The translations under genes were made by a program, and so were the position numbers. From Candidatus Marsarchaeota archaeon (GTDB lineage: Archaea > Micrarchaeota > Micrarchaeia > Micrarchaeales > Micrarchaeaceae): a stretch of 64,000 nucleotides of DNA. Under the pieces are notes generated by a model. The model saw only the letters and a list, made by a program, of their open reading frames with translations, ran no database searches and was not told the DNA's origin. This document shows positions 52,008 through 61,751 of this stretch, piece by piece; within the stretch, counting starts at the first letter, position 1, and each line of letters begins with the position of its first letter. The stretch spans positions 1-64,000 of the forward strand of contig JAMCZQ010000002.1 of assembly GCA_023485295.1 (NCBI GenBank). The letters run 5' to 3'.

Positions 52008-53234
52008 TCAAAGCATCTCGAGGAAATCAGGGTCCTCAAGGTACTTCTTTATAGTGTTTCCGAACTTTACTGCTTCTGCGCCGTCTACTACCCTATGGTC
52101 AAACGTGACCGTGAATGGCAGTATCCTTCCAGGCTTTACCACGCCGTCTTCGACTATTGGCATGTCCCTTACCATTGTAACGCCGAGTATCGCAACGTCC
52201 GGATAATTTATCATAGGTATTGCCAGGAATCCGCCGCCCAAGCTGCCCACATTGGTTATGGTAAAGCTTGTGTCTCGCATTTCGCTTATTGAGATGGTCT
52301 GGTCGAGCACCTTCTTATGCAGTTCGTCAATGTCTTTCGCTATCTGTATTATGCTTTTCTTGTCGGAATCCCTTATGACAATGACCTTGAGGCCGTCTGG
52401 GGCTTCTGCGGCAAGCCCTATGTTGTAATATTTCTTGACAAGCACTTCCTGCCTGTCCTTGTCATAACTGGCATTGAACTTTGGGTTTTCCTTCAGTGCT
52501 TGCACTGTTGCCTTGATTATGAACGGCAGGTACGAGAGCTTTACACCCAATTCCTTCAAAGCCTCATTTTTCTCTTTTTGAAGTATGTTGTAGAGCTCCT
52601 CTGCATTAATCAAGTCCATGTGCGATGCCCTTGGTATGGTCCATGACGCTTCCATGTTACGGGCTATCGCCTTTCTGGTCTGCGACAGGGGCACCCTTTC
52701 GATGTTGCTGCTCTGTTGTGCCTGCTGTTGCGCATTCTGTTGCACTTGAGGGGCTTGCCGTGAACCTGCCGCAACGCGCTTGACGTCATCCTGCGTTATG
52801 CGGCCATGCGGCCCCGTGCCTTTGACGCTCTTCAGGTCAACCTTGAGTTCTTCCGCAAGCTTTCTCACCGAAGGCGGCGCTAGCACCTCTTCTGCCGCAG
52901 CAGGTTGCTTGGCTTGGGCTGCATTCTCTTTTGCAGCCACGCTGGCCGGTTTTGGCTTTTCCTGATGCTGTGCAGCATTTTGCGATATATTTGCAAGCTC
53001 TTCAGGAGTCCCGACAAATGCTAGGGTATCGCCTACCTTAACATCATCCCCCTCCTTGACCACTTCCTTTATCCTGCCGCTCAACGGCGCCGGTATATTT
53101 ACAACTGCCTTGTCTGTTTCTACCTGCAGCACAGCGCTGTCTTCCTTTACATCAGAACCATCTGCTACAAGCCACTTTTGCACATGCCCTTCGGTTATTC
53201 CTTCCCCAATGTCTACAAATTTTATTTCCTTCAC
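52008..53234 (-). CDS. Dihydrolipoamide acyltransferase (E2)
   Basis: 408 residues. One lipoyl domain with lipoylated K42 (VETDKAVV), an Ala/Lys/Gln linker, a peripheral-subunit-binding domain (PPSVRKLAEELKVDLKSVKG) and a Gln-rich linker (QVQQNAQQQAQQ), then the catalytic domain ending with FDHRVVDGAEAVKF (His-x3-Asp). Transfers acyl groups to CoA. Specificity (pyruvate, branched-chain or acetoin) cannot be read from the sequence. 12 bases after E1b. Confidence 0.93.
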   Translation of the reverse strand: MKEIKFVDIGEGITEGHVQKWLVADGSDVKEDSAVLQVETDKAVVNIPAPLSGRIKEVVKEGDDVKVGDTLAFVGTPEELANISQNAAQHQEKPKPASVAAKENAAQAKQPAAAEEVLAPPSVRKLAEELKVDLKSVKGTGPHGRITQDDVKRVAAGSRQAPQVQQNAQQQAQQSSNIERVPLSQTRKAIARNMEASWTIPRASHMDLINAEELYNILQKEKNEALKELGVKLSYLPFIIKATVQALKENPKFNASYDKDRQEVLVKKYYNIGLAAEAPDGLKVIVIRDSDKKSIIQIAKDIDELHKKVLDQTISISEMRDTSFTITNVGSLGGGFLAIPMINYPDVAILGVTMVRDMPIVEDGVVKPGRILPFTVTFDHRVVDGAEAVKFGNTIKKYLEDPDFLEML

Positions 53235-53246
53235 TCCAAAGACCCC

Positions 53247-54215
53247 TTACATTTCCTCAAGCTCTTTTATTGCAGCTTCAATCCTGCTCTGGTTAGGTAT
53301 GTAGTAATTCTCATACCCTGGCATCGGATAAGGGAAGCTAGGAGACGCAATCCTGATTATCGGCGCGTCTAGTTCGTACATCGCTTTCTCGCTTATGAGG
53401 GCGGATATCTCAGCGCCAACACCGAAGCTTGTAGGCGCCTCGTGCACTATCATTACCTTTCCGGTCCTCTTTGCACTGCTTATTATTGTGCTTTCGTCAA
53501 GCGGATTTATTGTTCTAATGTCTATCAATTCTGCGTCAGTGCCTACCTTGTCCAGCGCCTTCTCAACCACATTAACCATAGTCCCGTATGTTATTATCGT
53601 CATCCGGTCGCCTGTCCTGAGCACGTTGGCCTTGCCTATGGGCACTTCATACATGCCTTCAGGCACATCCTGCTTGAAAAGCCTGTAAAGCTTTGTTGGC
53701 TCAAGGAACAGGGTCGGGTCATTACTGTGGGCTGCGCTTATAAGCAGGCCTTTGGCATCATATGGGTTTGACGGTTCCACTATTACGATGCCTCCTATTC
53801 CTGCGTAGGCTGCTTCTGGGCTTTCGGAATGGTGCTCAAGAGTTTTTACTCCGCCGCTTACAGGCGTCCTTATCACCATCGGCAGCTGGACATTGCCTCT
53901 TGTCCTGCTCCTGTACCTCGCTGCGTGGTTAACGATCTGCCCGAAACCAAGATACATGAAGCCAGCGAACTGAATTTCAGGTATTGGCCTAAGCCCGTTG
54001 ATTGCCATACCTATCGAAACGCCTATTATGCTTGATTCTGCCAAAGGCGTATCAATCACGCGCGTTTCTCCATATTTCTCAAACAGGCCTTCTGTCACCC
54101 TGAACACTCCGCCATCCTTGCCGATGTCTTCCCCAAGCAGCACAACATTCTCATTCTCTTCTAGTACCTGTTCCAAGGCGTTATTTATCGCCGAAACCAT
54201 ATTCATCATAGTCAT
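53247..54215 (-). CDS. 2-oxoacid dehydrogenase E1 beta subunit
   Basis: 322 residues, standard length. NMVSAINNALEQVLEENENV, then LLGEDIGKDGGVFRVTEGL, FGRP-equivalent PEIQFAGFMYLGFGQIVNHA and the C-terminal IVHEAPTSFGVGAEISALI. Forms the E1 tetramer with the alpha subunit. 17 bases after E1a. Confidence 0.93.
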   Translation of the reverse strand: MTMMNMVSAINNALEQVLEENENVVLLGEDIGKDGGVFRVTEGLFEKYGETRVIDTPLAESSIIGVSIGMAINGLRPIPEIQFAGFMYLGFGQIVNHAARYRSRTRGNVQLPMVIRTPVSGGVKTLEHHSESPEAAYAGIGGIVIVEPSNPYDAKGLLISAAHSNDPTLFLEPTKLYRLFKQDVPEGMYEVPIGKANVLRTGDRMTIITYGTMVNVVEKALDKVGTDAELIDIRTINPLDESTIISSAKRTGKVMIVHEAPTSFGVGAEISALISEKAMYELDAPIIRIASPSFPYPMPGYENYYIPNQSRIEAAIKELEEM

Positions 54216-54232
54216 ACAAATGCACCTCTACT

Positions 54233-55312
54233 TTATCCTGAGCTTTGCCAGAATCCCGCAGCTTCGGCCTCGTCCTTCTGCTCTTTTAAGACCTGCGGCA
54301 AAAAGCTGTAAACGCTGTCGAACATTCCGGAAGGATTCGGCTTAAATTGCTCTGCTTTTTCTAAAGCCTCGTCTATAAGCTTTGCATGCTCCTCTTCGAT
54401 GCTGCTTTTTACAGAGTCGCTCAACATGCCTTTTGAGGTAAGGTATTTCTCGACTCTTGCTATAGGGTCTTTCTGCTTCCATGCGTCTACTTCTGCATCT
54501 GGCCTGTACTTTGTAGGATCATCCGAAGTAGTATGCATGCTCATCCTATACGTAACGCATTCGATTACATACGGTTTGCCCGCCTTTGCGCTTTCTATCG
54601 CATCCTTCATGGCCTTGTAAACTGCAAGCACATCGTTTCCGTCGACCTGTATCGAATCTATCCCTGCGGCTACAGCCTTCTGCGCAAGCGTCTGCGCAGC
54701 AGTCTGCATTTTTCTTGGCACTGATATTGCCCACTGGTTATTCTCTATCACTACAACCAGCGGAAGCTTGAACACCCCTGCGAAGTTTATTGCTTCGTAA
54801 AAATCCCCCTCGGAAGTTCCGCCGTCTCCAATATATACGACGACTACGGAATCCACGCCTTTGTACTTGTTTGCAAATGCAATTCCTGCAGCATGCGGCA
54901 TCTGCGTTCCTACGGGCACAATGACTGGCGTCATATTGAGCTCTTTCGGTATTGCAGCCCCATCCTCATAGCCTTTCCAATAAACAAAAAATTGCTCGAG
55001 CGGCAGGCCTCTTGTTATGTATACACCGTGCTGCCTGAAATTAGGCACAGCAAAGTCGTTTTTGCGCATTGCAATAGCGCTGCCGATCTGCGTCGCTTCC
55101 TCGCCGATCAGGGGTGCATATGTTGCAAGCCTGCCCTGCCTTTGCAGGCTGAGCGCCTTTGCGTCCAGTGCCCTGGCAAGCGACATGGCTTTATACATTT
55201 CGAGCACAAGCTCGTCATCAGCTTCATTCGGCTTCAGCGCCTCGTCGATGTTGCCGGACTCATCCATTATTTGCATGTATTTTATGCTTGTGCTAAATGC
55301 GTCCTTTATCAT
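54233..55312 (-). CDS. 2-oxoacid dehydrogenase E1 alpha subunit (thiamine diphosphate binding)
   Basis: 359 residues from ATG 55312, with GGTG six bases before; GTG 55321 is an alternative. ThDP motif IGDGGTSEGDFYEAINFAG with VVIENNQWAIS. The phosphorylation-loop region has YRMSMHTTSDDPTKYR. Decarboxylates pyruvate or another 2-oxoacid. First gene of the five-gene operon; a TATA-like TTAATATAA near 55355 on this strand. Confidence 0.93.
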   Translation of the reverse strand: MIKDAFSTSIKYMQIMDESGNIDEALKPNEADDELVLEMYKAMSLARALDAKALSLQRQGRLATYAPLIGEEATQIGSAIAMRKNDFAVPNFRQHGVYITRGLPLEQFFVYWKGYEDGAAIPKELNMTPVIVPVGTQMPHAAGIAFANKYKGVDSVVVVYIGDGGTSEGDFYEAINFAGVFKLPLVVVIENNQWAISVPRKMQTAAQTLAQKAVAAGIDSIQVDGNDVLAVYKAMKDAIESAKAGKPYVIECVTYRMSMHTTSDDPTKYRPDAEVDAWKQKDPIARVEKYLTSKGMLSDSVKSSIEEEHAKLIDEALEKAEQFKPNPSGMFDSVYSFLPQVLKEQKDEAEAAGFWQSSG

Positions 55313-55451
55313 GTGTTCCACCTTTCTATGTTTTATCTATAGAATAAATGTTATATTAAGGTTTTCTAATTTACAAGCTTAAGGCCATTATCTGCATGAA
55401 CATTGCATGCAAATTTCTGCAGCTGCATAAAATACTAAATGCCCTTATGCA

Positions 55452-55465
55452 AAAATATATATTTT
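55452..55465 (+). promoter_or_regulatory. Palindromic TATA box of asnS
   Basis: AAAATATATATTTT, self-complementary, centred about 36 bases before ATG 55495; predicted start about 55487. Confidence 0.55.
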
Positions 55466-55494
55466 GTTTGCACAACAATATATAGGTGTTTAAA

Positions 55495-56805
55495 ATGGCT
55501 TCGTATTCATATGCATCTGAAATGCCTTTAAAGCAAGGTAAAACAGTATCCGTGCGTGGATGGATCTACAGAAAAAGGGAAAGCGGAGGAATAATCTTTA
55601 TAGTAGTAAGGGATCGCACAGGCATAATACAGACTTCGGTGAAAAAAGACAGCGTCGATACAGCTTCATGGAAGGCTGCTCAGGACGCAACAATCGAATC
55701 GAGCATAGAGCTGAGCGGCAGCGTAAAGGCCGACCAGCGCGCCCCTACAGGCTATGAAATTGAAGCCAAGAATTTCAAATGCATTAACGTCAGCGAGCCG
55801 TTTCCAATAACTGAATACCAAAGCACAGAGCTGCTTTTGGACAAAAGGCACCTCTGGCTCAGGAGCATGAAAATGACCAACATAATGAAGATGCGCTCCT
55901 ACGTATTCAGGTACCTAAGGGAATTCCATGATAAGAAAGGCTTTTACGAGATAACTCCACCGTTAATAACCAGAGCTGCGGGCGAAACTGGCGCAGATAT
56001 GTTCCCTGTGGACTATTTCGGCCAGCAGGCATACCTCACGGAGTCGTCGCAACTTTATGCCGAAGCAATGATTTTCTCCCTTGAAAAGGTTTATTCGTTC
56101 GCACCGTCATACAGGGCTGAGAAATCAAGAACAGTGAAGCACCTCGCCGAATATTGGCACCTTGAGATGGAGGCTGCCCATTATAACCTAGACAAGCTAA
56201 TGAAATTCGAAGAACAGATGGTAAGCTATGTAGCCCAAAGCATATTAAAAAAGAATGCAGACATACTGGATCAGCTCAATGTTGACAAAGCAGCACTGGA
56301 AAAGATAAGGCCGCCGTTTAAGCGCCTGACATACGAGCAGTCGCTAGAGGTTCTAAACCAGAAGGGCAAGAACATGAAGTGGGGCGACGACCTTGGTGTT
56401 GAAGAGGAGCGGCTTCTTACCGAAGATGAAGAAAAGCCGGTGTTCGTAATGTATTGGCCTAGGGAAATGAAAGCATTCTACCAGCCGATAAACCCAAAGG
56501 ACGAAAGAACTACAATGAGCGCAGACCTGCAGGCACCAAGGGGCCATGGCGAAATAATAGGCGCAAGCGAAAGGATATGGCGCTATGACGAGCTGATGCA
56601 ACGTTTCCATGAATTCGAGAAGGCAAAAGGCATAAAGTTTAACATGGAGAATTATGAATGGTACATAGACCTACGCAGATACGGCAGTGTCCCGCACTCC
56701 GGATTTGGCCTGGGCACCGAAAGGCTAATCAAATGGATGCTCAATCTTGACCATATAAGAGATGCAATTCCATTCCCGCGTATGGTGAACAGGCTCTTCC
56801 CATAA
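55495..56805 (+). CDS. asnS: Asparaginyl-tRNA synthetase
   Basis: 436 residues from ATG 55495 (GTG 55486 possible). OB-fold anticodon-binding domain with VRGWIYRKRESGG and GSVKADQRAPTGYEIE, then the class II core: SAQLY-type motif TESSQLYAEAMIFSLEKVYS, motif 2 PSYRAEKSRTVKHLAEYWHL, KWGDDLGVEEERLLTEDEEK and motif 3 SGFGLGTERLIKWML. The WGDDLG...E-E-R segment and overall pattern fit AsnRS better than AspRS, so direct Asn charging is inferred. AspRS remains possible. Confidence 0.82.
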   Translation: MASYSYASEMPLKQGKTVSVRGWIYRKRESGGIIFIVVRDRTGIIQTSVKKDSVDTASWKAAQDATIESSIELSGSVKADQRAPTGYEIEAKNFKCINVSEPFPITEYQSTELLLDKRHLWLRSMKMTNIMKMRSYVFRYLREFHDKKGFYEITPPLITRAAGETGADMFPVDYFGQQAYLTESSQLYAEAMIFSLEKVYSFAPSYRAEKSRTVKHLAEYWHLEMEAAHYNLDKLMKFEEQMVSYVAQSILKKNADILDQLNVDKAALEKIRPPFKRLTYEQSLEVLNQKGKNMKWGDDLGVEEERLLTEDEEKPVFVMYWPREMKAFYQPINPKDERTTMSADLQAPRGHGEIIGASERIWRYDELMQRFHEFEKAKGIKFNMENYEWYIDLRRYGSVPHSGFGLGTERLIKWMLNLDHIRDAIPFPRMVNRLFP

Positions 56806-56841
56806 AAAGCCTATGCGTGCTAAGCGTTATAGAATGATCAA

Positions 56842-58377
56842 ATGCCCAAAAAATTATACCTTGTCGGAATAGATGCCGCGCCGCTTTGGATCTTAAAAGA
56901 AAACCTGAGCAAATACAAGCTTTCTGGATTCGGAGAATTTTTCAGGAAGGGCTTATTGATGGACATGGAATCGACGCTGCCACCCATGACAGGGCCATCA
57001 TGGCCAAGCATATACACTGGGTTCAGGCCAGGGGACCATGGCGTTCCGGAATTCCTGCGCATGGAGCCGAGCTATACAAAGTCGGTGGCATACTACGACC
57101 CTACGATCAAGAAGCCATTCTGGGAGGCGCTTGCGGAAAACGGCCATAAATGCCTTGTAATAACGCCAGCAATGCTGGTGAGGCCAACTGCGAACGAGAA
57201 TATAGACATGATAACTGGATTCCCGCTGCCTTCAAAATTCAGCTCAAAACGCATACAAAAGGTTGCCGCTGCATTTAAATTTTCAGGCGAGCCGGACATA
57301 GAGGCTGACATGAAATCTGGAAAGATAAGCCTCGCAGAGGCATCGAAGATTTTCCAGGAAAGCATAGTCAAAAGAGCCGACGTAGCAAAAGCCATGATGA
57401 ATGAAAAAGACTACGACTTCGTTTTTGTTTGCTTTACCGAGCAAGACCGCTTGCAGCATTTTACGCTTAACTTGAAGGATTGGAGGGATTACGTAATGCC
57501 ATTGTACGAGCGCATATCGGAATTCCTATTGTGGCTCGAGCACCGTTTGGAATCGGGAAATGGCACAATAATGATGGTTTCGGACCACGGGGCGCAGCCG
57601 ATAAAAAAGAAATTCCTGATGAATGGGTGGCTTATAAAAGAGGGCTATGCAAGGCTGAAGCCCGAACTGGAAGCGGCCCTTCAGAATACTACTGCGCTGA
57701 GCACCATGAAATACAGTCTAAGGGAAAAGGTGCTAAAGAGAGTCAACAGGAGCGGCTCCAGAAAGCTGATTTACGACAAGCTGCCAATCAAATTAAAAAA
57801 CCTTTCGAAGAACACGTTTTCGAAACTGCTTGAGGGCGTGTCGCAAGATGATTATGTACGCATACACGACTTCGACTACGACATGCGCAGGACCAAAGCC
57901 TTTGCAAGCATTGCCAATACAATAGTCTGCACAATATACATAAACGACTCACGTTTTTCACATGGCATAGTGAGCAAAACCGAAAAGAAAAAGCTCAAGC
58001 GCGAGCTTATGGAAAAGATTGCAGCAATAAAGGACAGCGACGGCAGCAAGCTGATCGTTAAGGTATTCGATGCAGATGATTATTATGAAGGCACAAAGCT
58101 CTTTATAGCTCCTGACATAATGGCAGAGATAAAGCGCGGTTACCTGATAGACGTTTTCGGTTACCAGAAAAGCGGCAGGCTTTTCATGGCTCCAGAGATG
58201 GCAAAGCGCGGCGACCACATGCGGAACGGCATATTGGGGCTTCTATCGACCAGCGAACCAATCGATTACAAGGACATATCCAAAAGCAAGGTGTACGTCT
58301 ACAATGTAGCCCCTACAATACTGAAATATTTTGACTGCGCTGCGGAAACAGATGCGCGCTACAAACCAATATTCTAG
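56842..58377 (+). CDS. Type I phosphodiesterase/nucleotide pyrophosphatase family protein
   Basis: 511 residues of the alkaline-phosphatase superfamily. Metal and nucleophile sites: LVGIDAAPLW, the Thr loop MTGPSWPSIYTG, FTEQDRLQHF (Asp/His) and MVSDHGAQPIKK (Asp-His). Homologues often sit in polysaccharide or glycosylation clusters and cleave phosphodiesters in nucleotide-sugars or lipid-linked intermediates. Its stop is directly followed by the GT4 start. Confidence 0.85.
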   Translation: MPKKLYLVGIDAAPLWILKENLSKYKLSGFGEFFRKGLLMDMESTLPPMTGPSWPSIYTGFRPGDHGVPEFLRMEPSYTKSVAYYDPTIKKPFWEALAENGHKCLVITPAMLVRPTANENIDMITGFPLPSKFSSKRIQKVAAAFKFSGEPDIEADMKSGKISLAEASKIFQESIVKRADVAKAMMNEKDYDFVFVCFTEQDRLQHFTLNLKDWRDYVMPLYERISEFLLWLEHRLESGNGTIMMVSDHGAQPIKKKFLMNGWLIKEGYARLKPELEAALQNTTALSTMKYSLREKVLKRVNRSGSRKLIYDKLPIKLKNLSKNTFSKLLEGVSQDDYVRIHDFDYDMRRTKAFASIANTIVCTIYINDSRFSHGIVSKTEKKKLKRELMEKIAAIKDSDGSKLIVKVFDADDYYEGTKLFIAPDIMAEIKRGYLIDVFGYQKSGRLFMAPEMAKRGDHMRNGILGLLSTSEPIDYKDISKSKVYVYNVAPTILKYFDCAAETDARYKPIF

Positions 58378-58379
58378 TG

Positions 58380-59621
58380 ATGGGATTGGCAAGGGTGCTT
58401 ATATTTGATACAAGCTCGCGCCTTGACACAGTAGGCGGAGCCCAGCGGGTTGCTGCGAACCTTTTCTACGAGCTTAGGAAGCGCGGGCTTGAAACATTCT
58501 ATCTCGGCTACAGGACTGATTACCTAAATCATGCCGAAAAAAATGTTATGTTTTTGAAGCCTTCAAAACAACGGGAGCTAAAGAAATTCTTCGAAAAACA
58601 CAAGGTTGACAAGGTTATAGAAAGCAAGATCGTTAGGATTGGGTATTATACCATATATTCGCTGCGCGGAATAAACACCGTCGATATGGTGCCATTTCTC
58701 AAAAAAATAGCGCCAGACGTAATACTTGCCAGCTCAATAACAGACTATGTAATACTCAAAAAAGTGCGAAGGTTTGTCCCAGATGCCAAGATAATCTATG
58801 TGGACCATGCGAACGCTTCAGGCACATATAACGGCGCGTTTGATTACAACATAATGCATCTCACATTCGGCACTGGAAGATTCGTAGGCCTTGCGAAAGC
58901 AAGGAAAAGGTTCTTTGAATTCTTCGACGGCATAATTGCATTGAATATACCGCAATACGAAGCAATAAAGCAGTACAATAAAAACGTGACGATAATACAC
59001 AGCAGCTCATTGCTTGAGGGCAAAAAGCCAACGGAAGCAGAAATCTCAAGCTTCAAGAAAAGGATGGGCCTTGCTGGAAAGAGGATAGTGCTGTACTTAG
59101 GCAGGCTTTCGGAAGCGCAGAAGAACGTAAGCGCACTGATAAAGGCGTTCCAAGAAATAGACGACGAATCCATGCGCTTGCTGATCGTTGGCGACGGAAA
59201 ATCAAGGCAGCTATATGAAGAAATGGCTTCAAAGGACAGGCGGATAATCCTGGCGGGGAGAGTGCCTGAAGATATGCTGCCATTGTACTATTCAATTGCT
59301 GATCTGTACGTGCTTCCTTCAATATGGGAATCCTTCAACGCAACCTTTATAGAGGCCGCTACGTTCGGCGCGCCGCTTCTGCTGTCAGAGAACGCGATAA
59401 ACAAGGACATAGAAGAAAGGTTCGGCAGGAAGCTCATGCTTTTTAACCCGAACGACATAGAAGAGCTCAGGAACAAGATAACTGCAGTGCTAAATGACAA
59501 AGCCTTAAGGAATCAGCTGCTGGAGCTTTCAAAGGACATAGCAAAGGAATACAGCAAAAAGGCCCAGATGGATGCCTACGCAAATGCCATAAAGAAGTTT
59601 TATAAAGATGGCACATTCTGA
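58380..59621 (+). CDS. GT4-family glycosyltransferase
   Basis: 413 residues from ATG 58380, two bases after the phosphodiesterase TAG; GTG 58377 overlaps that stop. N-terminal Rossmann domain: VLIFDTSSRLDTVGGAQRVA; C-terminal donor domain: RIVLYLGRLSEAQKNVSALI, LLIVGDGKSRQ and the E-x7-E region PSIWESFNATFIEAATFG. Retaining transferase using a nucleotide-sugar donor. Acceptor unknown; glycan or glycolipid assembly is likely. Confidence 0.88.
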   Translation: MGLARVLIFDTSSRLDTVGGAQRVAANLFYELRKRGLETFYLGYRTDYLNHAEKNVMFLKPSKQRELKKFFEKHKVDKVIESKIVRIGYYTIYSLRGINTVDMVPFLKKIAPDVILASSITDYVILKKVRRFVPDAKIIYVDHANASGTYNGAFDYNIMHLTFGTGRFVGLAKARKRFFEFFDGIIALNIPQYEAIKQYNKNVTIIHSSSLLEGKKPTEAEISSFKKRMGLAGKRIVLYLGRLSEAQKNVSALIKAFQEIDDESMRLLIVGDGKSRQLYEEMASKDRRIILAGRVPEDMLPLYYSIADLYVLPSIWESFNATFIEAATFGAPLLLSENAINKDIEERFGRKLMLFNPNDIEELRNKITAVLNDKALRNQLLELSKDIAKEYSKKAQMDAYANAIKKFYKDGTF

Positions 59622-59735
59622 GCCAAGCCCGCATGCCAACAGCCTACTTCTTCTAGCACTGCTTTAAAAGCGCTTCGCGCGCAGCTTTGCAGCCAATACG
59701 GCATTGCTGATGCAAAGACTTTAAGAAATGCGCTG

Positions 59736-59743
59736 AAATATAT
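59736..59743 (+). promoter_or_regulatory. TATA box of the acyl-CoA operon
   Basis: AAATATAT about 30 bases before ATG 59769, predicting an almost leaderless transcript. The gap 59622-59735 holds nothing recognisable. Confidence 0.45.
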
Positions 59744-59768
59744 CTACGGACTGGGATATGGTTATCGC

Positions 59769-60503
59769 ATGGCTAATATAATCGTAAAAGGATCAGAAAT
59801 AACACAAATCATAATAAACAGGCCAGAGAAGCACAATGCCCTGGACTACGAAACATTGCAGTCTCTTTCGAAAAGCATTTCGCTTGCATCTTCAAACGAC
59901 AAATGCAAAGCGATAATTATAAGCGGTGCCGGCGGCAGGGCATTTTCTGCAGGGGCAGATGTAAGCTATCTTTATAGCATAAGCAGCAAGAAAGAGGCCA
60001 TAGAAGCCTTTGAAGCATTCTATTCGGCATACAAGTGCATATGGGATTCGCCAAAGCCGACAATAGCAGCCATAAGCGGCTACTGCCTAGGCGGTGGCAA
60101 CGAGCTAGCAATCTCGTGCGATTTCAGAATAGCTACCCGAGAGTCGGTATTCTCACAGCCTGAGGTAAAGCTTGGCATAATACCTGGAGGCGGCGCAACA
60201 TACAGACTGCCGATCCTGATAGGCTTGCAGAACGCTAGAAGAATGATACTGCAAGGGGAAAACTTTACTGCAGAGGCTGTGCTTGCGATGGGCCTTGTCG
60301 ATGCAATTGCGGAAAAGGATGCAGTAGCATACGCAAAGGAATTCGCTTTGGAGCTTGCAAAAAACCCCATAAGCCGTGCAAAGGTTGCGATAAATTCTGC
60401 AATAAAGCTTGACTATGAAAATGAAAAGCGCCTGTTCATAAAAAGTGTACTCGACAAAGAAGCCAAGTCTGCCATGGCAGCTTTCCTTAATCATAAAAAA
60501 TAA
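59769..60503 (+). CDS. Enoyl-CoA hydratase/crotonase
   Basis: 244 residues. Oxyanion-hole segments SGAGGRAFSAGADVS and GYCLGGGNELAISCD; catalytic Glu pair E112 and E132 (SQPEVKLGIIPGGG) are both present, which supports true hydratase activity. Converts trans-2-enoyl-CoA and 3-hydroxyacyl-CoA. First gene of a three-gene operon with thiolase and 3-hydroxyacyl-CoA dehydrogenase. Confidence 0.9.
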   Translation: MANIIVKGSEITQIIINRPEKHNALDYETLQSLSKSISLASSNDKCKAIIISGAGGRAFSAGADVSYLYSISSKKEAIEAFEAFYSAYKCIWDSPKPTIAAISGYCLGGGNELAISCDFRIATRESVFSQPEVKLGIIPGGGATYRLPILIGLQNARRMILQGENFTAEAVLAMGLVDAIAEKDAVAYAKEFALELAKNPISRAKVAINSAIKLDYENEKRLFIKSVLDKEAKSAMAAFLNHKK

Positions 60504-60530
60504 TGCCTTGAATTTGGTTAACGTGATTCG

Positions 60531-61751
60531 ATGGAGGATGCATACATAATAGATGCGGTTCGAAGCCCAGTCGGTAAGTTTTTGGGCTCATTTTCAAAGC
60601 TTACTGCTCCAAAGCTTGCAAGCCAGGTAGTTGAAGGGCTTATCGCCAAAACCGGACTCAAAAAAGATGATGTGGAGGAAATAATATGCGGCAACGTGCT
60701 TTCTGCAGGCGTGGGCCAGAACCCTGCAAAGCAGGTGATCATGTTTTCGGAAATGCCAAAGAGCATACCAACGCTTAACGTGAATATGGTTTGTGCCTCT
60801 GGGCTTAGAGCCATATCGCTTGCAGCCCAGGCAGTAAAGCTCGGGGATTACGGCGTTGTGCTTGCAGGCGGGATGGAAAGCATGAGCAGCGCACCGCACC
60901 TATTGCGTGACGTTCGCGAATTCAAAAAATTCGGAGATGTAAGCCTCTCGGAGTTCTACAAATATGCGTCTAAATCTGGCCAGCAGGATCAAAAGCTTAT
61001 CGATGAAATGATATTTGACGGCCTGTGGGATTGCTATTCAGACATGCACATGGGTGCCATAGCAGAGAGCATTGGTAAGAAATACGGAATAGGCAGGGAG
61101 GAGCAGGATACGCTCGCATATGAAAGCCACAAGAAAGCTGCGCAAGCGACAGATTCAGGGGCTTTCAAGGACGAAATTATACAGATAAAGGCAGAAAATG
61201 GCTATGTAAAAACTGACGAAGGCATACGGCGCGATACAAGCATGGAAAAGCTTTCGTCGCTCAAGCCAGCGTTTAGGCAAGACGGCACGGTGACCGCAGG
61301 AAATGCATCGCAGCTCAGCGATGGCGCTGCATTTGCATTGATAATGTCTGGCTCGAAGGCAAAGGCCCTTGGGGTCGAGCCCATAGCAAAGATAGAATCA
61401 TATTCCGAAGGGGGAATAGACCCGCAATGGTATGGGCTTTCTCCTGTTGAAACAATGAAAAGCGCTCTAAAGAAGGCAAACCTAAAGCTGGGCCAGATGG
61501 ACCTCATAGAAATAAACGAGGCTTTTGCTGTGCAGGTTCTTGGAGTCGTAAGGGAACTAGGCATAGAAAAGCAGAAGCTCAACGTCAATGGCGGGGCAAT
61601 AGCGCTTGGGCATCCTATTGGCGCGTCAGGCGCCAGAATAGCAGCAACGCTTGCACACGCAATGAAAAACAGGAAGGCAGAGTATGGCATTGCGTCATTA
61701 TGCCATGGAGGCGGCGGCTCAGCCTCGATGGTGCTCAGCAGGGTAGATTGA
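60531..61751 (+). CDS. Acetyl-CoA C-acetyltransferase (thiolase)
   Basis: 406 residues with all catalytic residues: C88 (NMVCASGLRA), H361 (ALGHPIGASG) and C391 (SLCHGGGG). Bacterial-type biosynthetic/degradative thiolase, not the archaeal HMG-CoA-linked thiolase type, which lacks the last Cys pattern. Condenses two acetyl-CoA or cleaves acetoacetyl-CoA. The next gene starts directly after its stop. Confidence 0.92.
   Translation: MEDAYIIDAVRSPVGKFLGSFSKLTAPKLASQVVEGLIAKTGLKKDDVEEIICGNVLSAGVGQNPAKQVIMFSEMPKSIPTLNVNMVCASGLRAISLAAQAVKLGDYGVVLAGGMESMSSAPHLLRDVREFKKFGDVSLSEFYKYASKSGQQDQKLIDEMIFDGLWDCYSDMHMGAIAESIGKKYGIGREEQDTLAYESHKKAAQATDSGAFKDEIIQIKAENGYVKTDEGIRRDTSMEKLSSLKPAFRQDGTVTAGNASQLSDGAAFALIMSGSKAKALGVEPIAKIESYSEGGIDPQWYGLSPVETMKSALKKANLKLGQMDLIEINEAFAVQVLGVVRELGIEKQKLNVNGGAIALGHPIGASGARIAATLAHAMKNRKAEYGIASLCHGGGGSASMVLSRVD

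Noticed and set aside
55495-56805. Aspartyl-tRNA synthetase
   Set aside because: The WGDDLG-E-E-R segment, the KAFYQP region and the GSVKADQRAP block follow the archaeal AsnRS pattern more closely, although the two enzymes are similar enough that AspRS is not fully excluded.
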